Positions 7,849-17,230 are shown, counted from the stretch's first letter. The stretch: 64,000 nucleotides of DNA from Rhodoplanes azumiensis (GCF_042682915.1 NZ_JBHUIW010000007.1:62001-126000); one strand, 5' to 3'. Numbers and translations: made by a program. Notes: generated by a model from the letters alone, not told the origin.

Positions 7849-9030
7849 TCACGCGGCAATACCGCATCCTCCCCTAGATAGTCTACGTACGAGCTGCTTC
7901 CAAGCGTCGACGAAGGTCGAAACGTCGCGTTCACCGGTCGTCGGGCCGAGGCTCACCCGCACGGCGCCGCCGGCGAGAGCGTCGGGCACGCCCATCGCCG
8001 CGAGCACCTGCGAGGCACCGACCTTGCCGGACGAGCAGGCCGCGCCCGCCGACACGGCGATCCCGGCGAGATCGAGAGCGATGACGGCCGTCTCGGCCTT
8101 CAGGCCCGGATGCGTCAGGAGGCTCGTGTTGGGCAGCCGAGCCACGCCCCGCGCGATCACGACGGTTCCCGGAACGGCCGCCTCGGCGGCCGTTTCGAGG
8201 GCGTCGCGCAGCGCCGCCATGGCCGGACCGGCCTCGGCGAGATCGCGTGCGGCCGCCATTGCGGCGGCGCCGAAGCCGGCGATCGCGGCGACGTTCTCGG
8301 TGCCAGCGCGCGCGCCATGCTCCTGCCCGCCGCCCTTGACGAGAGGCGCGGTGACCCGAATGTCCCCGGACCGCAGCACCAGGGCGCCGACGCCCTTCGG
8401 ACCGCCGATCTTGTGGCCCGACAGCGTCATCAGGTCGGCCCCGAGCGCCGCGACGTCACAGGGTATTTTTCCGGCGCTCTGGACGGCGTCGACATGCAGG
8501 ATTCCTCCGGCCGCGTGGACCAGCTCCGCCGCGGCGGCGATCGGCTGCACCACCCCGGTCTCGTTGTTCGCATGCATGAGCGATACCAACGGCCGAAGCC
8601 CAGTCTTTTCAACGGCGAGCGCGGCCAGCCGAGCCTCCAGGGCGGCCAGATCGACAATTCCGTCGGGGGTCACCGGCAGGATGTCGACAGCGTTCGTCGC
8701 AAACCGGCCACCGGCCCGCACCGACGGATGTTCGATCGCCGACACCAGGAGACGGTCGCGCCCCGCCGTGTCGGTGCCGATCGCGAGCCCCGGCGTCAAA
8801 GCGAGCGTGTTGGCCTCGGTGCCGCCCGAGGTGAAGACGACGTTCCGGGCCGACGTGCCGACCAGCCGGGCGACGGCGGCGCGGGCGTCCTCGACCAGCG
8901 CACGTGCCGCCCGCCCCTCGGCATGCACCGCGGACGGGTTGCCGGCGTCGAGCGCCGCCAGCATCGCGGCACGCGCTTCCGGGCGCAGCGGCGCGGTGGC
9001 GTTCCAGTCGAGATAGACGCGGTCGGTCAT
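7849..9030 (-). CDS. Cysteine desulfurase, NifS/IscS-like
   Basis: 393-residue PLP-dependent cysteine desulfurase of group I, a second sulfur-liberating enzyme beside SufS. Seen: EHPSV with H101, NNETG, D181 in LHVDAVQ, the PLP lysine K207 in LSGHKIGGPKG, and the flexible-loop cysteine C332 in AGAACSSG. It is the promoter-proximal gene of the suf cluster, running in the same direction as sufB, and divergent from the alpha/beta hydrolase. IscS versus NifS cannot be told by sequence alone; no other isc or nif gene is present. Confidence 0.93.
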   Translation of the reverse strand: MTDRVYLDWNATAPLRPEARAAMLAALDAGNPSAVHAEGRAARALVEDARAAVARLVGTSARNVVFTSGGTEANTLALTPGLAIGTDTAGRDRLLVSAIEHPSVRAGGRFATNAVDILPVTPDGIVDLAALEARLAALAVEKTGLRPLVSLMHANNETGVVQPIAAAAELVHAAGGILHVDAVQSAGKIPCDVAALGADLMTLSGHKIGGPKGVGALVLRSGDIRVTAPLVKGGGQEHGARAGTENVAAIAGFGAAAMAAARDLAEAGPAMAALRDALETAAEAAVPGTVVIARGVARLPNTSLLTHPGLKAETAVIALDLAGIAVSAGAACSSGKVGASQVLAAMGVPDALAGGAVRVSLGPTTGERDVSTFVDAWKQLVRRLSRGGCGIAA

Positions 9031-9376
9031 GACATTGGGCCGGGGGTGGCGGGCCGAGGCTCAGGGCCGCGAAGGGGTACGCGGCGACCGCCCTCGCGGA
9101 TCAGCCGCCGAGCGGCCGGCGGGACGCGTCTTCGAGAGCCGGGCCGGTCCGGCTGCGCCGGATGCACGAAAACCTTGCTTTTCGCCCCGGTGCTCATGCT
9201 AGACCATGGCGCCGCGCCACCGACCGGCGTCACCGCCGTCCAACGGCCAGGAACCATTCCGGAAATTCGAGGCGTCGTAGACAGATAGGCGGGCCGCGCC
9301 GGCGACGTCAAGGGCGCCGCGGCGAGGTCGGGGCGGCGGTGCCGCAGCACCGCCCGGCAGGACGAGGTTCAAGAGC
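9031..9376. promoter_or_regulatory. Divergent intergenic region between the suf cluster and the alpha/beta hydrolase
   Basis: 346 bp without a convincing gene. It must hold the promoters for the leftward suf cluster and the rightward hydrolase. One rightward candidate is TTGCTT at 9174-9179, 16-17 bp before GCTAGA at about 9197-9202, resembling alphaproteobacterial sigma-70 sites. I could not find a clear iron-control palindrome. A 107-residue open frame on the minus strand has no family features. Confidence 0.4.
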
Positions 9377-10057
9377 ATGCCTGAGGTCATCTTCAACGGG
9401 TCCGCCGGCCGGATCGAGGGACGCTATCACCCGTCACGGGTGAAGAACGCGCCGATCGCCATCGTGCTGCATCCGCACCCGCAGTTCGGCGGCACGATGA
9501 ACCACCAGATCGTCTACCAGCTCTACTACGCCTTCGCGCACCGCAACTTCTCGGTACTGCGCTTCAACTTCCGCGGCGTCGGCCGCAGCCAGGGGTCGTT
9601 CGACCACGGCCAGGGCGAGCTGTCCGACGCCGCCTCGGCGCTCGATTGGGCCCAGGCGATCAATCCGGAGGCGCGCGGCTGCTGGATCGCCGGCTTCTCG
9701 TTCGGCGCCTGGATCGGCATGCAGCTCCTGATGCGGCGGCCCGAGATCGAGGGCTTCATCTCGATCGCCCCACCGGCCAACCTCTACGACTTCTCGTTCC
9801 TGGCCCCCTGCCCGTCCTCCGGCCTGATCGTCCACGGCGAGCGCGACGCCGTCGTGCCCTACAAGGACGTCCAGACGCTGGTCGAGAAGCTCAAGACCCA
9901 AAAGGGCATCGTCATCGAGCAGAAGGTGATCCCCTCGGCCAACCACTTCTTCGACCAGAAGATCGAGCCGCTGATGCAGGCCATCACCTCGTATCTCGAC
10001 AAGCGCCTCGCCACCGCGACGGCGCGCCCGGAGCCGCGCGGCCGCCGCACCGGCTGA
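9377..10057 (+). CDS. Alpha/beta hydrolase
   Basis: 226-residue single-domain alpha/beta hydrolase of unknown substrate. The oxyanion region HPHPQFGGTMN (32-42), the nucleophile elbow GFSFG with S108, the acid D157 in HGERDAVVP and H190 in SANHFFD make a complete triad. There is no signal peptide, so it is cytoplasmic. Genes of this type next to the cysteine desulfurase/suf cluster are familiar in Rhizobiales, but no role in Fe-S assembly follows from the sequence. Its 3' end faces the chemoreceptor gene 46 bp away. Confidence 0.9.
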   Translation: MPEVIFNGSAGRIEGRYHPSRVKNAPIAIVLHPHPQFGGTMNHQIVYQLYYAFAHRNFSVLRFNFRGVGRSQGSFDHGQGELSDAASALDWAQAINPEARGCWIAGFSFGAWIGMQLLMRRPEIEGFISIAPPANLYDFSFLAPCPSSGLIVHGERDAVVPYKDVQTLVEKLKTQKGIVIEQKVIPSANHFFDQKIEPLMQAITSYLDKRLATATARPEPRGRRTG

Positions 10058-10103
10058 GCCCGACCCCGGCCCGCGGCCGGCGAGCGCCCTGTCACGCCGC
10101 CGG

Positions 10104-12218
10104 TCAGGCGGCCCGGACGGTCGCCAGGAACTTCTCGACCTCGACCTCCAGCCGGTTGCTCTCGCCGGCGAGCGCCCGGGCCGAGGCGAGGACTTGCGCC
10201 GAGGCCGCCCCGGTCTCACCGGCGCCGCGGCTCACCTCGCCGATGGTCGTCGCCACCGTGCCCGCACCGGCGGACGCCTCCTGCACCTCGCGGCCGATCT
10301 CGCCCGTGACGGCCCCCTGCTCCTCGACGGTCGCGGCGATGGTCGAGGCGATCGTGGCGATGCGCCCGATCGTCGAGCCGATCTCCTTGATGGCGGTGAC
10401 CGACTCGGCGGTCGCCGACTGCATGCCCGCGATCTGGCCGGAAATCTCGCTGGTCGCCTTGGCGGTCTGCCCGGCCAACGCCTTCACCTCCTGGGCGACG
10501 ACCGCGAAGCCCTTGCCGGCCTCGCCGGCCCGCGCCGCCTCGATGGTCGCGTTCAGTGCCAGGAGGTTGGTCTGCTCGGCGATCGCCGTGATCAGCTTGA
10601 CCACGTCGCCGATGCGGGCGGCGGCCTGGGACAGCTCGCCGATCCGCCGGTCGGTCTGCTCGGCCTGGCGGACCGCCTCGGCGGCGATGCGGGTCGAGTC
10701 CTTCACCTGGCGGCTGATCTCGTCGACCGACCGCGTCATCTCGCCGGTCGCCGTGGCGACGTTGCGAATGCTGGCCGAGGCCTGCTCGGAGGTCGACGCC
10801 GCCGTGGCGGAGAGGTCGCGGGTCATCTCGGCCGTCCGGGTCAAGGTGCCGGCCGACGCCTCGAGCTCGGTGGCCGCCGACGACACCGTCTCGACGATCT
10901 CGCCGACCGCCGCCTCGAAGGACTCGGCGAGCCGATGCATCTCGCGGCGGCGCGTCTCGGCCGCCCGGCTCTCCGCCTCCGCCTGCGCCTCGGCGTCGCG
11001 CCGCGCCGTGTCGGCCGCCTTCACCTTGAACGCCTCGACCGCGCGGGCGATCTCCCCGATCTCGTCGCCGCGGTCGACGCCGGGCAGCACGACGTCGAGA
11101 TCGCCGTTCGCCAGCGCCCGCATGCCGCCGGTGAGCTGCGACAGCGGCCGTCCGATCCGCCGCCAGGCGACCAGGATGCCGACGAGGCCGACGACGATGG
11201 CGAGTGCCAGCACGGCGGCGTTGACCAGGAGCCCGGTCCGGGCGGCCGCAGAGCCCGCCTCGGCATGCGCGATGATCGCCTCGAGCGCCCGGGTCGAGAC
11301 GGCGACCAGCGCATCGAGCGACAGGTTGGCGATGCGCACATACTCGTCGTTGCCGATCGGCGACTCGCGCCCTTCGCTCAACGCCTTCTCGATCTCGGCG
11401 CGCGCCTTCGGATAGGTCTCGAAACGCTTCGTCTGGGCGTCCGCGACCGCGGCCACCACGGCCGCAGGCACGCCGGGACGCGCCGTCAGGCTCTTCACGA
11501 CGAGCCAAGCCGCGTCGGTCTGACCGCCCAGCGCCTGGCGCAGGTCGCGCAGCTCCGGCGAAAGGGTGCGCTTCTGCAGAATCTGTTGGACCGCGGTGCG
11601 CTCGCGGCCGCCGGCCGCACGCGCCAGCCAGGCCGCGTCCTTGATGCCGACGAGCTCGGCGACCACCGGATCGACCATGCGGATCTTGTCGCCGAGCGCA
11701 GCCGACACCCGCTCGTACTCGTTGCCGATGGTCTGCGCCGTCTGGAACCACTCCTTGGCGAGGCCCGGCGGGCGCTCCTTGAGCGGCAGTTTGACGGCCG
11801 CGTCGGCCTTGGCCCGCACCGCGGCGACGTCGGCCAGCATGCGGCGCAGCGTTCCGGGCACGTCGCCGTCGGCGCAGCGCAACCGGCTGCATGCCGCCAG
11901 CACGGTCTCGATCGCCGGCGCGGCCTTGCTCCGGAAGGTCGCGAATTGCTCGCCGAGCCGAGCGTCGGCCGGCGCCTCGGCCTGCAGCGCGACAAACATC
12001 ATGCCGCGCTCGACCACGGTGTTCTGAATGACGTCGAACAGGGCGCGGTTGGCGACGGCGGCCGCCTCGGCCTCGGCCGTGGCGGCGGCCTGCATCCACG
12101 ACTCGCGCAGCGCCGAGCCGGCCTGGACGCCCATGACCACGGCGCAGACGCCGAACAGCGCATAGAGCGTGGTGGTGATCTTGATGCCGCGCACGGAGCG
12201 GGTCGACGGAGAGGTCAT
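10104..12218 (-). CDS. Methyl-accepting chemotaxis protein
   Basis: 704-residue chemoreceptor. A first membrane helix (about residues 12-35) is followed by a large periplasmic sensor region of about 270 residues, a second helix (near TGLLVNAAVLALAIVVGLVG), a HAMP domain (RRIGRPLSQL through EAFKVKAAD) and the cytoplasmic signalling coiled coil whose tip includes FAVVAQEVKALAGQTAKAT. No NWETF-type tail for CheR binding is present. Start taken at 12218 (MTSPSTRSVRG), which puts a normal short tail before the first helix; a frame upstream to 12272 is possible. The ligand is not evident. Confidence 0.93.
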   Translation of the reverse strand: MTSPSTRSVRGIKITTTLYALFGVCAVVMGVQAGSALRESWMQAAATAEAEAAAVANRALFDVIQNTVVERGMMFVALQAEAPADARLGEQFATFRSKAAPAIETVLAACSRLRCADGDVPGTLRRMLADVAAVRAKADAAVKLPLKERPPGLAKEWFQTAQTIGNEYERVSAALGDKIRMVDPVVAELVGIKDAAWLARAAGGRERTAVQQILQKRTLSPELRDLRQALGGQTDAAWLVVKSLTARPGVPAAVVAAVADAQTKRFETYPKARAEIEKALSEGRESPIGNDEYVRIANLSLDALVAVSTRALEAIIAHAEAGSAAARTGLLVNAAVLALAIVVGLVGILVAWRRIGRPLSQLTGGMRALANGDLDVVLPGVDRGDEIGEIARAVEAFKVKAADTARRDAEAQAEAESRAAETRRREMHRLAESFEAAVGEIVETVSSAATELEASAGTLTRTAEMTRDLSATAASTSEQASASIRNVATATGEMTRSVDEISRQVKDSTRIAAEAVRQAEQTDRRIGELSQAAARIGDVVKLITAIAEQTNLLALNATIEAARAGEAGKGFAVVAQEVKALAGQTAKATSEISGQIAGMQSATAESVTAIKEIGSTIGRIATIASTIAATVEEQGAVTGEIGREVQEASAGAGTVATTIGEVSRGAGETGAASAQVLASARALAGESNRLEVEVEKFLATVRAA

Positions 12219-12891
12219 CGGGACATGTCTCGGAGCGGCGCGGCCGGCCGCGGTCGAGCGCCGGCGCCCCACCGGAAGAGTTTTCCGCGGCTCCTCATAA
12301 TAGAACTATCGCTATTTAAGAAATTCTGACGCGACCGCGCCGCGTCGGATCGAACACCACGGTTCGATGCTTCGTCTAGCGAAACAATGGGCGGCGTCGT
12401 ACTTTCTTATGACATGGACTAATACCAGCCGCCTCCGCCCCTGATTCTCGCCGTCACCCTGAGGTGCTCGGGCAAAGCCCGAGCCTCGAAGGGCGACGGC
12501 CCGGGCCGCATCCTTCGAGGTCCGGCTTCGCCGGACACCTCGGGATGACGGATCGAAGTTCAGGGCCGTTGGTATAATACACGGCGGGATGCCATGCCGC
12601 GCCGCGTCTCGTCCTGCTGCCGCGGCCGAACGACGAGGCCCCACCGCACCGCCGGGCCGGCCCCCGGTCCGCGCCGGCGGGGCTCCGACCGTGTGGTTCC
12701 GGCACCGTCGGCGGCCGGGCGGTCGCCGGGCGCGCCGTTTGAAATCGCCGGCGGACCTGATACATCACCGGCCCGAGGCCGGGCGCATCGAGAGCGCCCG
12801 CGCGCGGCTCGCCACGATGCGGCCGGCGATGTCTTTTCGGGCGGCGCGACGCGACCGCGACGCCCGTCTCCCCGCAGCGAGGACGAGGGTC
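12219..12891. other. Gene-free region with an inverted repeat and an AT-rich stretch
   Basis: 673 bp between the divergent chemoreceptor and tyrS genes. It contains an AT-rich patch at about 12290-12325 close to the chemoreceptor start, the long inverted repeat at 12451-12551, and TATAAT at 12573-12578 on the plus strand. I see no convincing -35 at the usual distance from that TATAAT, so its role as the tyrS promoter is uncertain. Long open frames here have the composition of antisense shadows. Confidence 0.5.
12451..12551. repeat. Palindromic intergenic repeat (family A, copy 1)
   Basis: The left arm ccgtcaccctgaggtg at 12451 and the right arm cacctcgggatgacgg ending at 12551 are inverted complements with two mismatches, and internal hairpins lie between. 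A second member of the family, with nearly the same arms, is at 62990-63113. Just outside, CTAATACCA (12419-12427) and TTGGTATAAT (12569-12578) form an imperfect outer inverted pair, so the mobile unit may be about 160 bp. Confidence 0.85.
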
Positions 12892-14148
12892 ATGAGCACG
12901 TACGAGTCCGATTTTCTCCGCACCCTGGAGAGCCGCGGCTTCATCCACCAGGTGTCGGATGCGGCCGGGCTCGATGCGCTGGCGAAGAAGAACGCGCTCG
13001 TCGCCTATGTCGGCTACGACTGCACGGCGCCGTCGCTGCACGTCGGCCACCTGATCACGATCATGATGCTGCACTGGCTGCAGCAGACCGGCAACAAGCC
13101 GATCGCGCTGATGGGCGGCGGCACGACCCGGGTCGGCGATCCCTCGGGCCGCGACGAGACCCGCAAGATGCTCACCTACGAGCAGATCGACGACAACAAG
13201 AACAGCATCAAGCGGGTGTTCTCGAACTTCCTGACCTTCGGCGAGGGCACGACCGACGCCGTCATGGCCGACAACGCCGAGTGGCTGACGACGCTCAACT
13301 ACATCGAGATGCTGCGCGAGGTCGGCCGCCACTTCTCGATCAACCGCATGCTGACCATGGACTCGGTGAAGCTCCGGCTCGAGCGCGAGCAGGAGCTCTC
13401 CTTCATCGAGTTCAACTACATGATCCTGCAGTCCTACGACTTCGTCGAGCTGGCCCGGCGCTACGGCTGCAACCTGCAGATGGGCGGCTCCGACCAGTGG
13501 GGCAACATCGTCAACGGCATCGATCTCGGCCGCCGCATGGGCACGCATCAGCTCCATGCGCTGACCTGCCCGCTGCTCACCACCGCGTCGGGCGCCAAGA
13601 TGGGCAAGACCGCGGCCGGCGCCGTGTGGCTCGACGCCGCGATGCTGAGCCCGTGGGACTACTGGCAGTTCTGGCGCAACACCGAGGACGGCGACGTCGT
13701 CGCGTTCCTCAAGCTGTTCACGCTGCTGCCGCTGGCCGAGATCGAGCGCCTGGCCGCGCTCGGCGGCGCCGAGATCAACGAGGCGAAGAAGATCCTCGCC
13801 ACCGAGGCGACCGCCCTGGTGCACGGCCGCGCCGCCGCCGACGAGGCCGCCGAGACGGCCCGCAAGACCTTCGAGGAAGGCGCGCTCGCGGCCAGCCTGC
13901 CGACCGTGATCGTGTCGCGGGCCGATCTGGAGAAAGGTCTCGGCGTGCTCACCGCCTTCGCCGACAAGACCGGCCTCGTCGCCTCCAACGGCGAGGCGCG
14001 CCGCCAGGTCAAGGCCGGCGGCCTCAAGGTCAACGACGCGACCGTGACGGACGAGAAGATGATGCTGGGGCCGAAGAACCTCACCGCCGACGGCGTGATC
14101 AAGCTGTCGCTCGGCAAGAAGAAGCACGTGCTCCTGAAGGCGGAGTGA
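12892..14148 (+). CDS. tyrS: Tyrosyl-tRNA synthetase
   Basis: 418-residue class I synthetase that charges tRNA-Tyr. The HIGH-type motif is HVGH (50-53), the KMSKS-type loop is KMGKT (236-240), tyrosine-binding regions YVGYDCTAPSLH and GGSDQWGNIVNG are intact, and the C-terminal S4-like RNA-binding domain starts near ASNGEARRQVKAGG. The ATG at 12892 is chosen for family length and MSTYESDF; GAGG lies about 12 nt upstream. It is convergent with the 14161-16509 gene, separated by 12 bp. Confidence 0.97.
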   Translation: MSTYESDFLRTLESRGFIHQVSDAAGLDALAKKNALVAYVGYDCTAPSLHVGHLITIMMLHWLQQTGNKPIALMGGGTTRVGDPSGRDETRKMLTYEQIDDNKNSIKRVFSNFLTFGEGTTDAVMADNAEWLTTLNYIEMLREVGRHFSINRMLTMDSVKLRLEREQELSFIEFNYMILQSYDFVELARRYGCNLQMGGSDQWGNIVNGIDLGRRMGTHQLHALTCPLLTTASGAKMGKTAAGAVWLDAAMLSPWDYWQFWRNTEDGDVVAFLKLFTLLPLAEIERLAALGGAEINEAKKILATEATALVHGRAAADEAAETARKTFEEGALAASLPTVIVSRADLEKGLGVLTAFADKTGLVASNGEARRQVKAGGLKVNDATVTDEKMMLGPKNLTADGVIKLSLGKKKHVLLKAE

Positions 14149-14160
14149 CGCGGCGGAGGT

Positions 14161-16509
14161 TCAGCGTCCGCCGGACAAAAGGGCGGCGAGCAGGAACACG
14201 GCGAGCACCACGCCGGTGACGCGCAGCACCGTCAGCACGGTGTCGATGCGGTGCCGCGTGACCTCGTCGACCGGACGCACGACGACCTTGCGGCCGCGCA
14301 GCGTCGTCTCGATCGCCTCGGCCGGTCCCTCCGCTTCGGCCGGGTCGGCCCGGCGGAAGAAGCCGGCGACCGCGTAGTGCTCGCCGCGGACCCGGTAGAC
14401 CGGGATCAGCCGGTCGATCAGGAACAGCGGCCCGATCGGCCACAGGCGGCCGCCGGGCGCGCGGCTCTCCGGCAGGAAGCCGACCACGCCGAGCCCGAGG
14501 CGGAGCACGATCCACACGATCGCCAGCGCGCCCGCCGCCCACCAGGCCAGCTTGCCGGGGCGCAAGCCGTGGTCGGCCAAGACCCACATCGCAGCGGCGA
14601 AGCCGGTGCCGATCAGGTCGCCGGCGCCAGACACGACGCCGCCGAAGCCGGCCCGCACATGGCTGCCGGACGGCCATTCGGGCGCCGTCTCGGCCGCGGC
14701 CGCCGCCGAGGCCGCGGCACGCGCGCCGCCCGGACAGAGCCCCGCCACGACGGGCAGCCAGCGCGCCACGCGGCCGCACACCTCGATGCTGCGGCGGCGG
14801 ATGCGCAGCTCGTCGGCCTCGGCCCCCGCCCCGGCCGCCTCGAAGGCCGCGGTGAACGGCACGAAAGGCTGCGTCGAAGCCGCCTGGTTGCGGTCGAGCC
14901 AGCGCAGCACCTCGGCGACGGGCGGCAGCGTCGGTGCGACGGCAGGCCGCGCCGGGGCGTCACCGCCGCAGGTCGGCACGCCCTTCTGGCCCCGGCCGAC
15001 CGCGTGGAGGCGCTCGAAGCGCAGCCCGTCGAACCGGCCGGTCCAGGGGCGGTCGAGATCGGCGACGCGCAGGCTGATCGACGCGGCCGAGACACCCCCG
15101 GCGGCGAAGACGTGCAGGGCGGCGACACGGTCGAAGGCGGGGTCGGCCGGGCGTGGCGTCTGCACGGGGGCGGCGTCGCCCCACAGGTCGACCGCGAGCG
15201 TGCCGCCGATCGTCGTGCCGTCGAGCCCGACGACCGTCGCGGGATGATGGGGATCCGGCACCTCGCCGTCGCGCGGCGTGCCCCAGGCGATCGGGCCGAG
15301 GCACAGGCCGGAGGCGATCGTCGTCTCGGCCACGACGAGCTCGAGCCAGCGCGGCGCGGCGACGCCGTCGATCCCCACCTTGCGGGTGGGGCCGTCCGGC
15401 AGCACCTGGGTCTCCTCGCGGCACCCGCGCAGCAGCGCGTTCTCCTCGGCCGGCAGCTCGGGCAGCGCGATACGACGGCGCTCGGCCTCGGCGATGGCCG
15501 CGATGGCGGCGCTGCGGAACATCGTCTGGACGTGCGTGGCGGGGCGGCCCTCGATGGCGTGCCGCCACCATGGATAGCGGGTCGCGAGCGGCCCCACGCC
15601 GATCGTCACCACCTTGCCGAAGCCCGCATCGCGGGCCGTCAGCGCGCCGAGCGTGCTCGCCTCGATCCGCACGGCGCAGCGCGCCTCGCTCTCGTCGAGC
15701 GCGAGCGTGCCGCCGACCCGGGCGGCGCGGACGAACAGGCGCGAGACGGCGGCGCGGTCGAGCTGGAGATCGCCGGCGACGGCGAGCCGCACGAGATGCG
15801 CGTCGAGGAACACGATCGCGGTCGACTGGTGCCATGACCCGTCGACTATGGTGTCGGCGACCCGCAGCCGGCGCACGAAGCTGCGATCCAGCCGGACCGA
15901 GCCGGCGACCCGGACCGTGTCGAGCCGCAGCGTGTCGAGCAGAACCGCGTTGTCGAGCCCGAGGTCACCCTTCAGATGCAGGTTACGCAGCTCGACAGAC
16001 CCGGCGACGACGGCGCGGTCGAGCATCAGCGGGGCGGGCAGGTCGAGGTCGGCGAGGTCGAGACCGTCGCAGAACAGCGCGCCGACGATGCGGATGCCGC
16101 TGCGTGCCACCGCGGGGTCGCCGGCGAGCCGGGCGACCGTGTCGCGCGGCAGGCGGCGCGGGTGGTCGGCGCTCGCGCAGGCGGCCGACCAGTCGCGCTC
16201 GCCGAGCGGCATGCCGGCCTTCTCGGCGATCGCCGCGCCGCTCCCGCGCGGCACACAGGCCGGTCGCGGCGCCATCACCATCTCGCGCCCGGTGGCGAGG
16301 CAGGTCGCGATCGCGTCGACGTCCGGCCGGACCGGACCGGCCGGGTCGGCGCGCCCCTGCGACCACGGATCGGCGACCGCGCCCGCCGCCAGCCAGACGG
16401 TCGCGACGAGCGCCCGGACGAGCCCCGGCAGCGACGACCGGACCAGGAGACCGACCCGGCCGAGGCGGGCGACGACGGGCCGAGCCGTCCCGTGCGCGCG
16501 GCTGTACAC
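14161..16509 (-). CDS. Large exported/membrane protein of unknown function with solenoid-like repeats
   Basis: About 782 residues, family not recognised. A hydrophobic segment within the first 45 residues looks like a signal peptide or anchor. From about residue 125 to 270 there are repeated units of about ten residues such as LRLDTVRVAGSVRLDRSFV, DLQLDRAAV and GTLALDESEA, suggesting a beta-solenoid like the pentapeptide-repeat class. A Cys-containing middle follows. The last 150 residues hold two or three membrane helices (ALAIVWIVLRLGLGVVGFLP; VLTVLRVTGVVLAVFLLAAL). The start is taken as GTG 16509 because AGGAGA lies 7 nt upstream (16516-16521); TTG 16581 or ATG 16554 would be longer. It is divergent from folA. 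Confidence 0.72.
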   Translation of the reverse strand: MYSRAHGTARPVVARLGRVGLLVRSSLPGLVRALVATVWLAAGAVADPWSQGRADPAGPVRPDVDAIATCLATGREMVMAPRPACVPRGSGAAIAEKAGMPLGERDWSAACASADHPRRLPRDTVARLAGDPAVARSGIRIVGALFCDGLDLADLDLPAPLMLDRAVVAGSVELRNLHLKGDLGLDNAVLLDTLRLDTVRVAGSVRLDRSFVRRLRVADTIVDGSWHQSTAIVFLDAHLVRLAVAGDLQLDRAAVSRLFVRAARVGGTLALDESEARCAVRIEASTLGALTARDAGFGKVVTIGVGPLATRYPWWRHAIEGRPATHVQTMFRSAAIAAIAEAERRRIALPELPAEENALLRGCREETQVLPDGPTRKVGIDGVAAPRWLELVVAETTIASGLCLGPIAWGTPRDGEVPDPHHPATVVGLDGTTIGGTLAVDLWGDAAPVQTPRPADPAFDRVAALHVFAAGGVSAASISLRVADLDRPWTGRFDGLRFERLHAVGRGQKGVPTCGGDAPARPAVAPTLPPVAEVLRWLDRNQAASTQPFVPFTAAFEAAGAGAEADELRIRRRSIEVCGRVARWLPVVAGLCPGGARAAASAAAAAETAPEWPSGSHVRAGFGGVVSGAGDLIGTGFAAAMWVLADHGLRPGKLAWWAAGALAIVWIVLRLGLGVVGFLPESRAPGGRLWPIGPLFLIDRLIPVYRVRGEHYAVAGFFRRADPAEAEGPAEAIETTLRGRKVVVRPVDEVTRHRIDTVLTVLRVTGVVLAVFLLAALLSGGR

Positions 16510-16631
16510 TGGCCTTCTCCTGTCGGGTGAGTCGCCGTTTCGTGCTACCCCCATGATGATCGGAATGCGCGCATTCCGCAACTAAGGCGTGCTTTCATGC
16601 GTGTATGCACTGCCACACCAACGGCGGCCGC

Positions 16632-17168
16632 GTGACCCGGCCCTTGCCGCTCGTCCTCGTCGCCGCCGTCGCCGACAACGGCGTCATCGGCCGCGACGGG
16701 GCGTTGCCCTGGCGGCTGAAGTCCGACATGCGGCATTTCCGCGCCCTGACGCTCGGGCACCCGGTCGTGATGGGGCGCAAGACCTTCCAGTCGATCGGCA
16801 AGCCCCTGCCCGGCCGCACCACCATCGTGGTGACGCGCGATGCCGCTTTCGCGGCGGCCGGGGTGGTGGTCGCGGGCTCGCTCGCCGCGGCGCTCGCGGT
16901 GGCGCGCGGCGATGCCTTGCGGCGCGGCGCCTCGGCGATCATGCTGGCCGGTGGCGGCGAGCTCTATCGCGAGGCGATGGCGCTCGCCGAGCGGCTGGAG
17001 ATCACCCGGGTGCATGCCGCGCCCGCAGGCGATGCCGTCTTTCCACCGATCGACGCCGCCGCGTGGCGGGCCGTGGCCCACACGCCGGGGCAGCAGGGCC
17101 CCGAAGACGGTGCGCCGTTCAGCTTCGTCACCTATGCACGGAACGAGGACGCGCGGCGCGCCGACTAG
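16632..17168 (+). CDS. folA: Dihydrofolate reductase
   Basis: 178-residue DHFR that reduces dihydrofolate with NADPH, refilling the pool oxidised by ThyA. Seen: VAAVADNGVIGRDGALPW at the start, MRHFRALTLGHPVVMGRKTF (NADPH/substrate region), LPGRTTIVVTRD, and AGGGELYREAM. GTG at 16632 begins MTRPLPLVLV, the usual bacterial start; an in-frame ATG at 16605 would add nine unconserved residues. Neither has a strong Shine-Dalgarno. In many alphaproteobacteria thyA directly precedes folA; here thyA is 9 kb away on the other strand. Confidence 0.93.
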   Translation: MTRPLPLVLVAAVADNGVIGRDGALPWRLKSDMRHFRALTLGHPVVMGRKTFQSIGKPLPGRTTIVVTRDAAFAAAGVVVAGSLAAALAVARGDALRRGASAIMLAGGGELYREAMALAERLEITRVHAAPAGDAVFPPIDAAAWRAVAHTPGQQGPEDGAPFSFVTYARNEDARRAD

Positions 17169-17230
17169 CCGAAGCCTGCGTCGCTCGGGAACCGCTGGGG
17201 CAGCCGCGGCGCGCCGCCGCAAGTCCGTGC

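Noticed and set aside
7698..7934. A 78-codon minus-strand frame ending one base before the sufB start
   Set aside because: The TGA/ATG spacing is suggestive of coupling, but the frame starts inside the cysteine desulfurase gene, overlaps it by 86 bp, has no ribosome site of note and no protein-family character.
9027..9350. A 107-codon minus-strand frame before the cysteine desulfurase
   Set aside because: Pro/Arg/Ser-rich with no motif or ribosome site, and it fills the divergent promoter region.
14251..15837. A 528-codon open frame on the plus strand, antisense to the large unknown protein
   Set aside because: Long antisense frames are common in GC-rich DNA; its composition (Arg/Asp/Glu/Ala-rich, no hydrophobic core) is that of a shadow, while the minus strand shows a signal segment, repeats and membrane helices.
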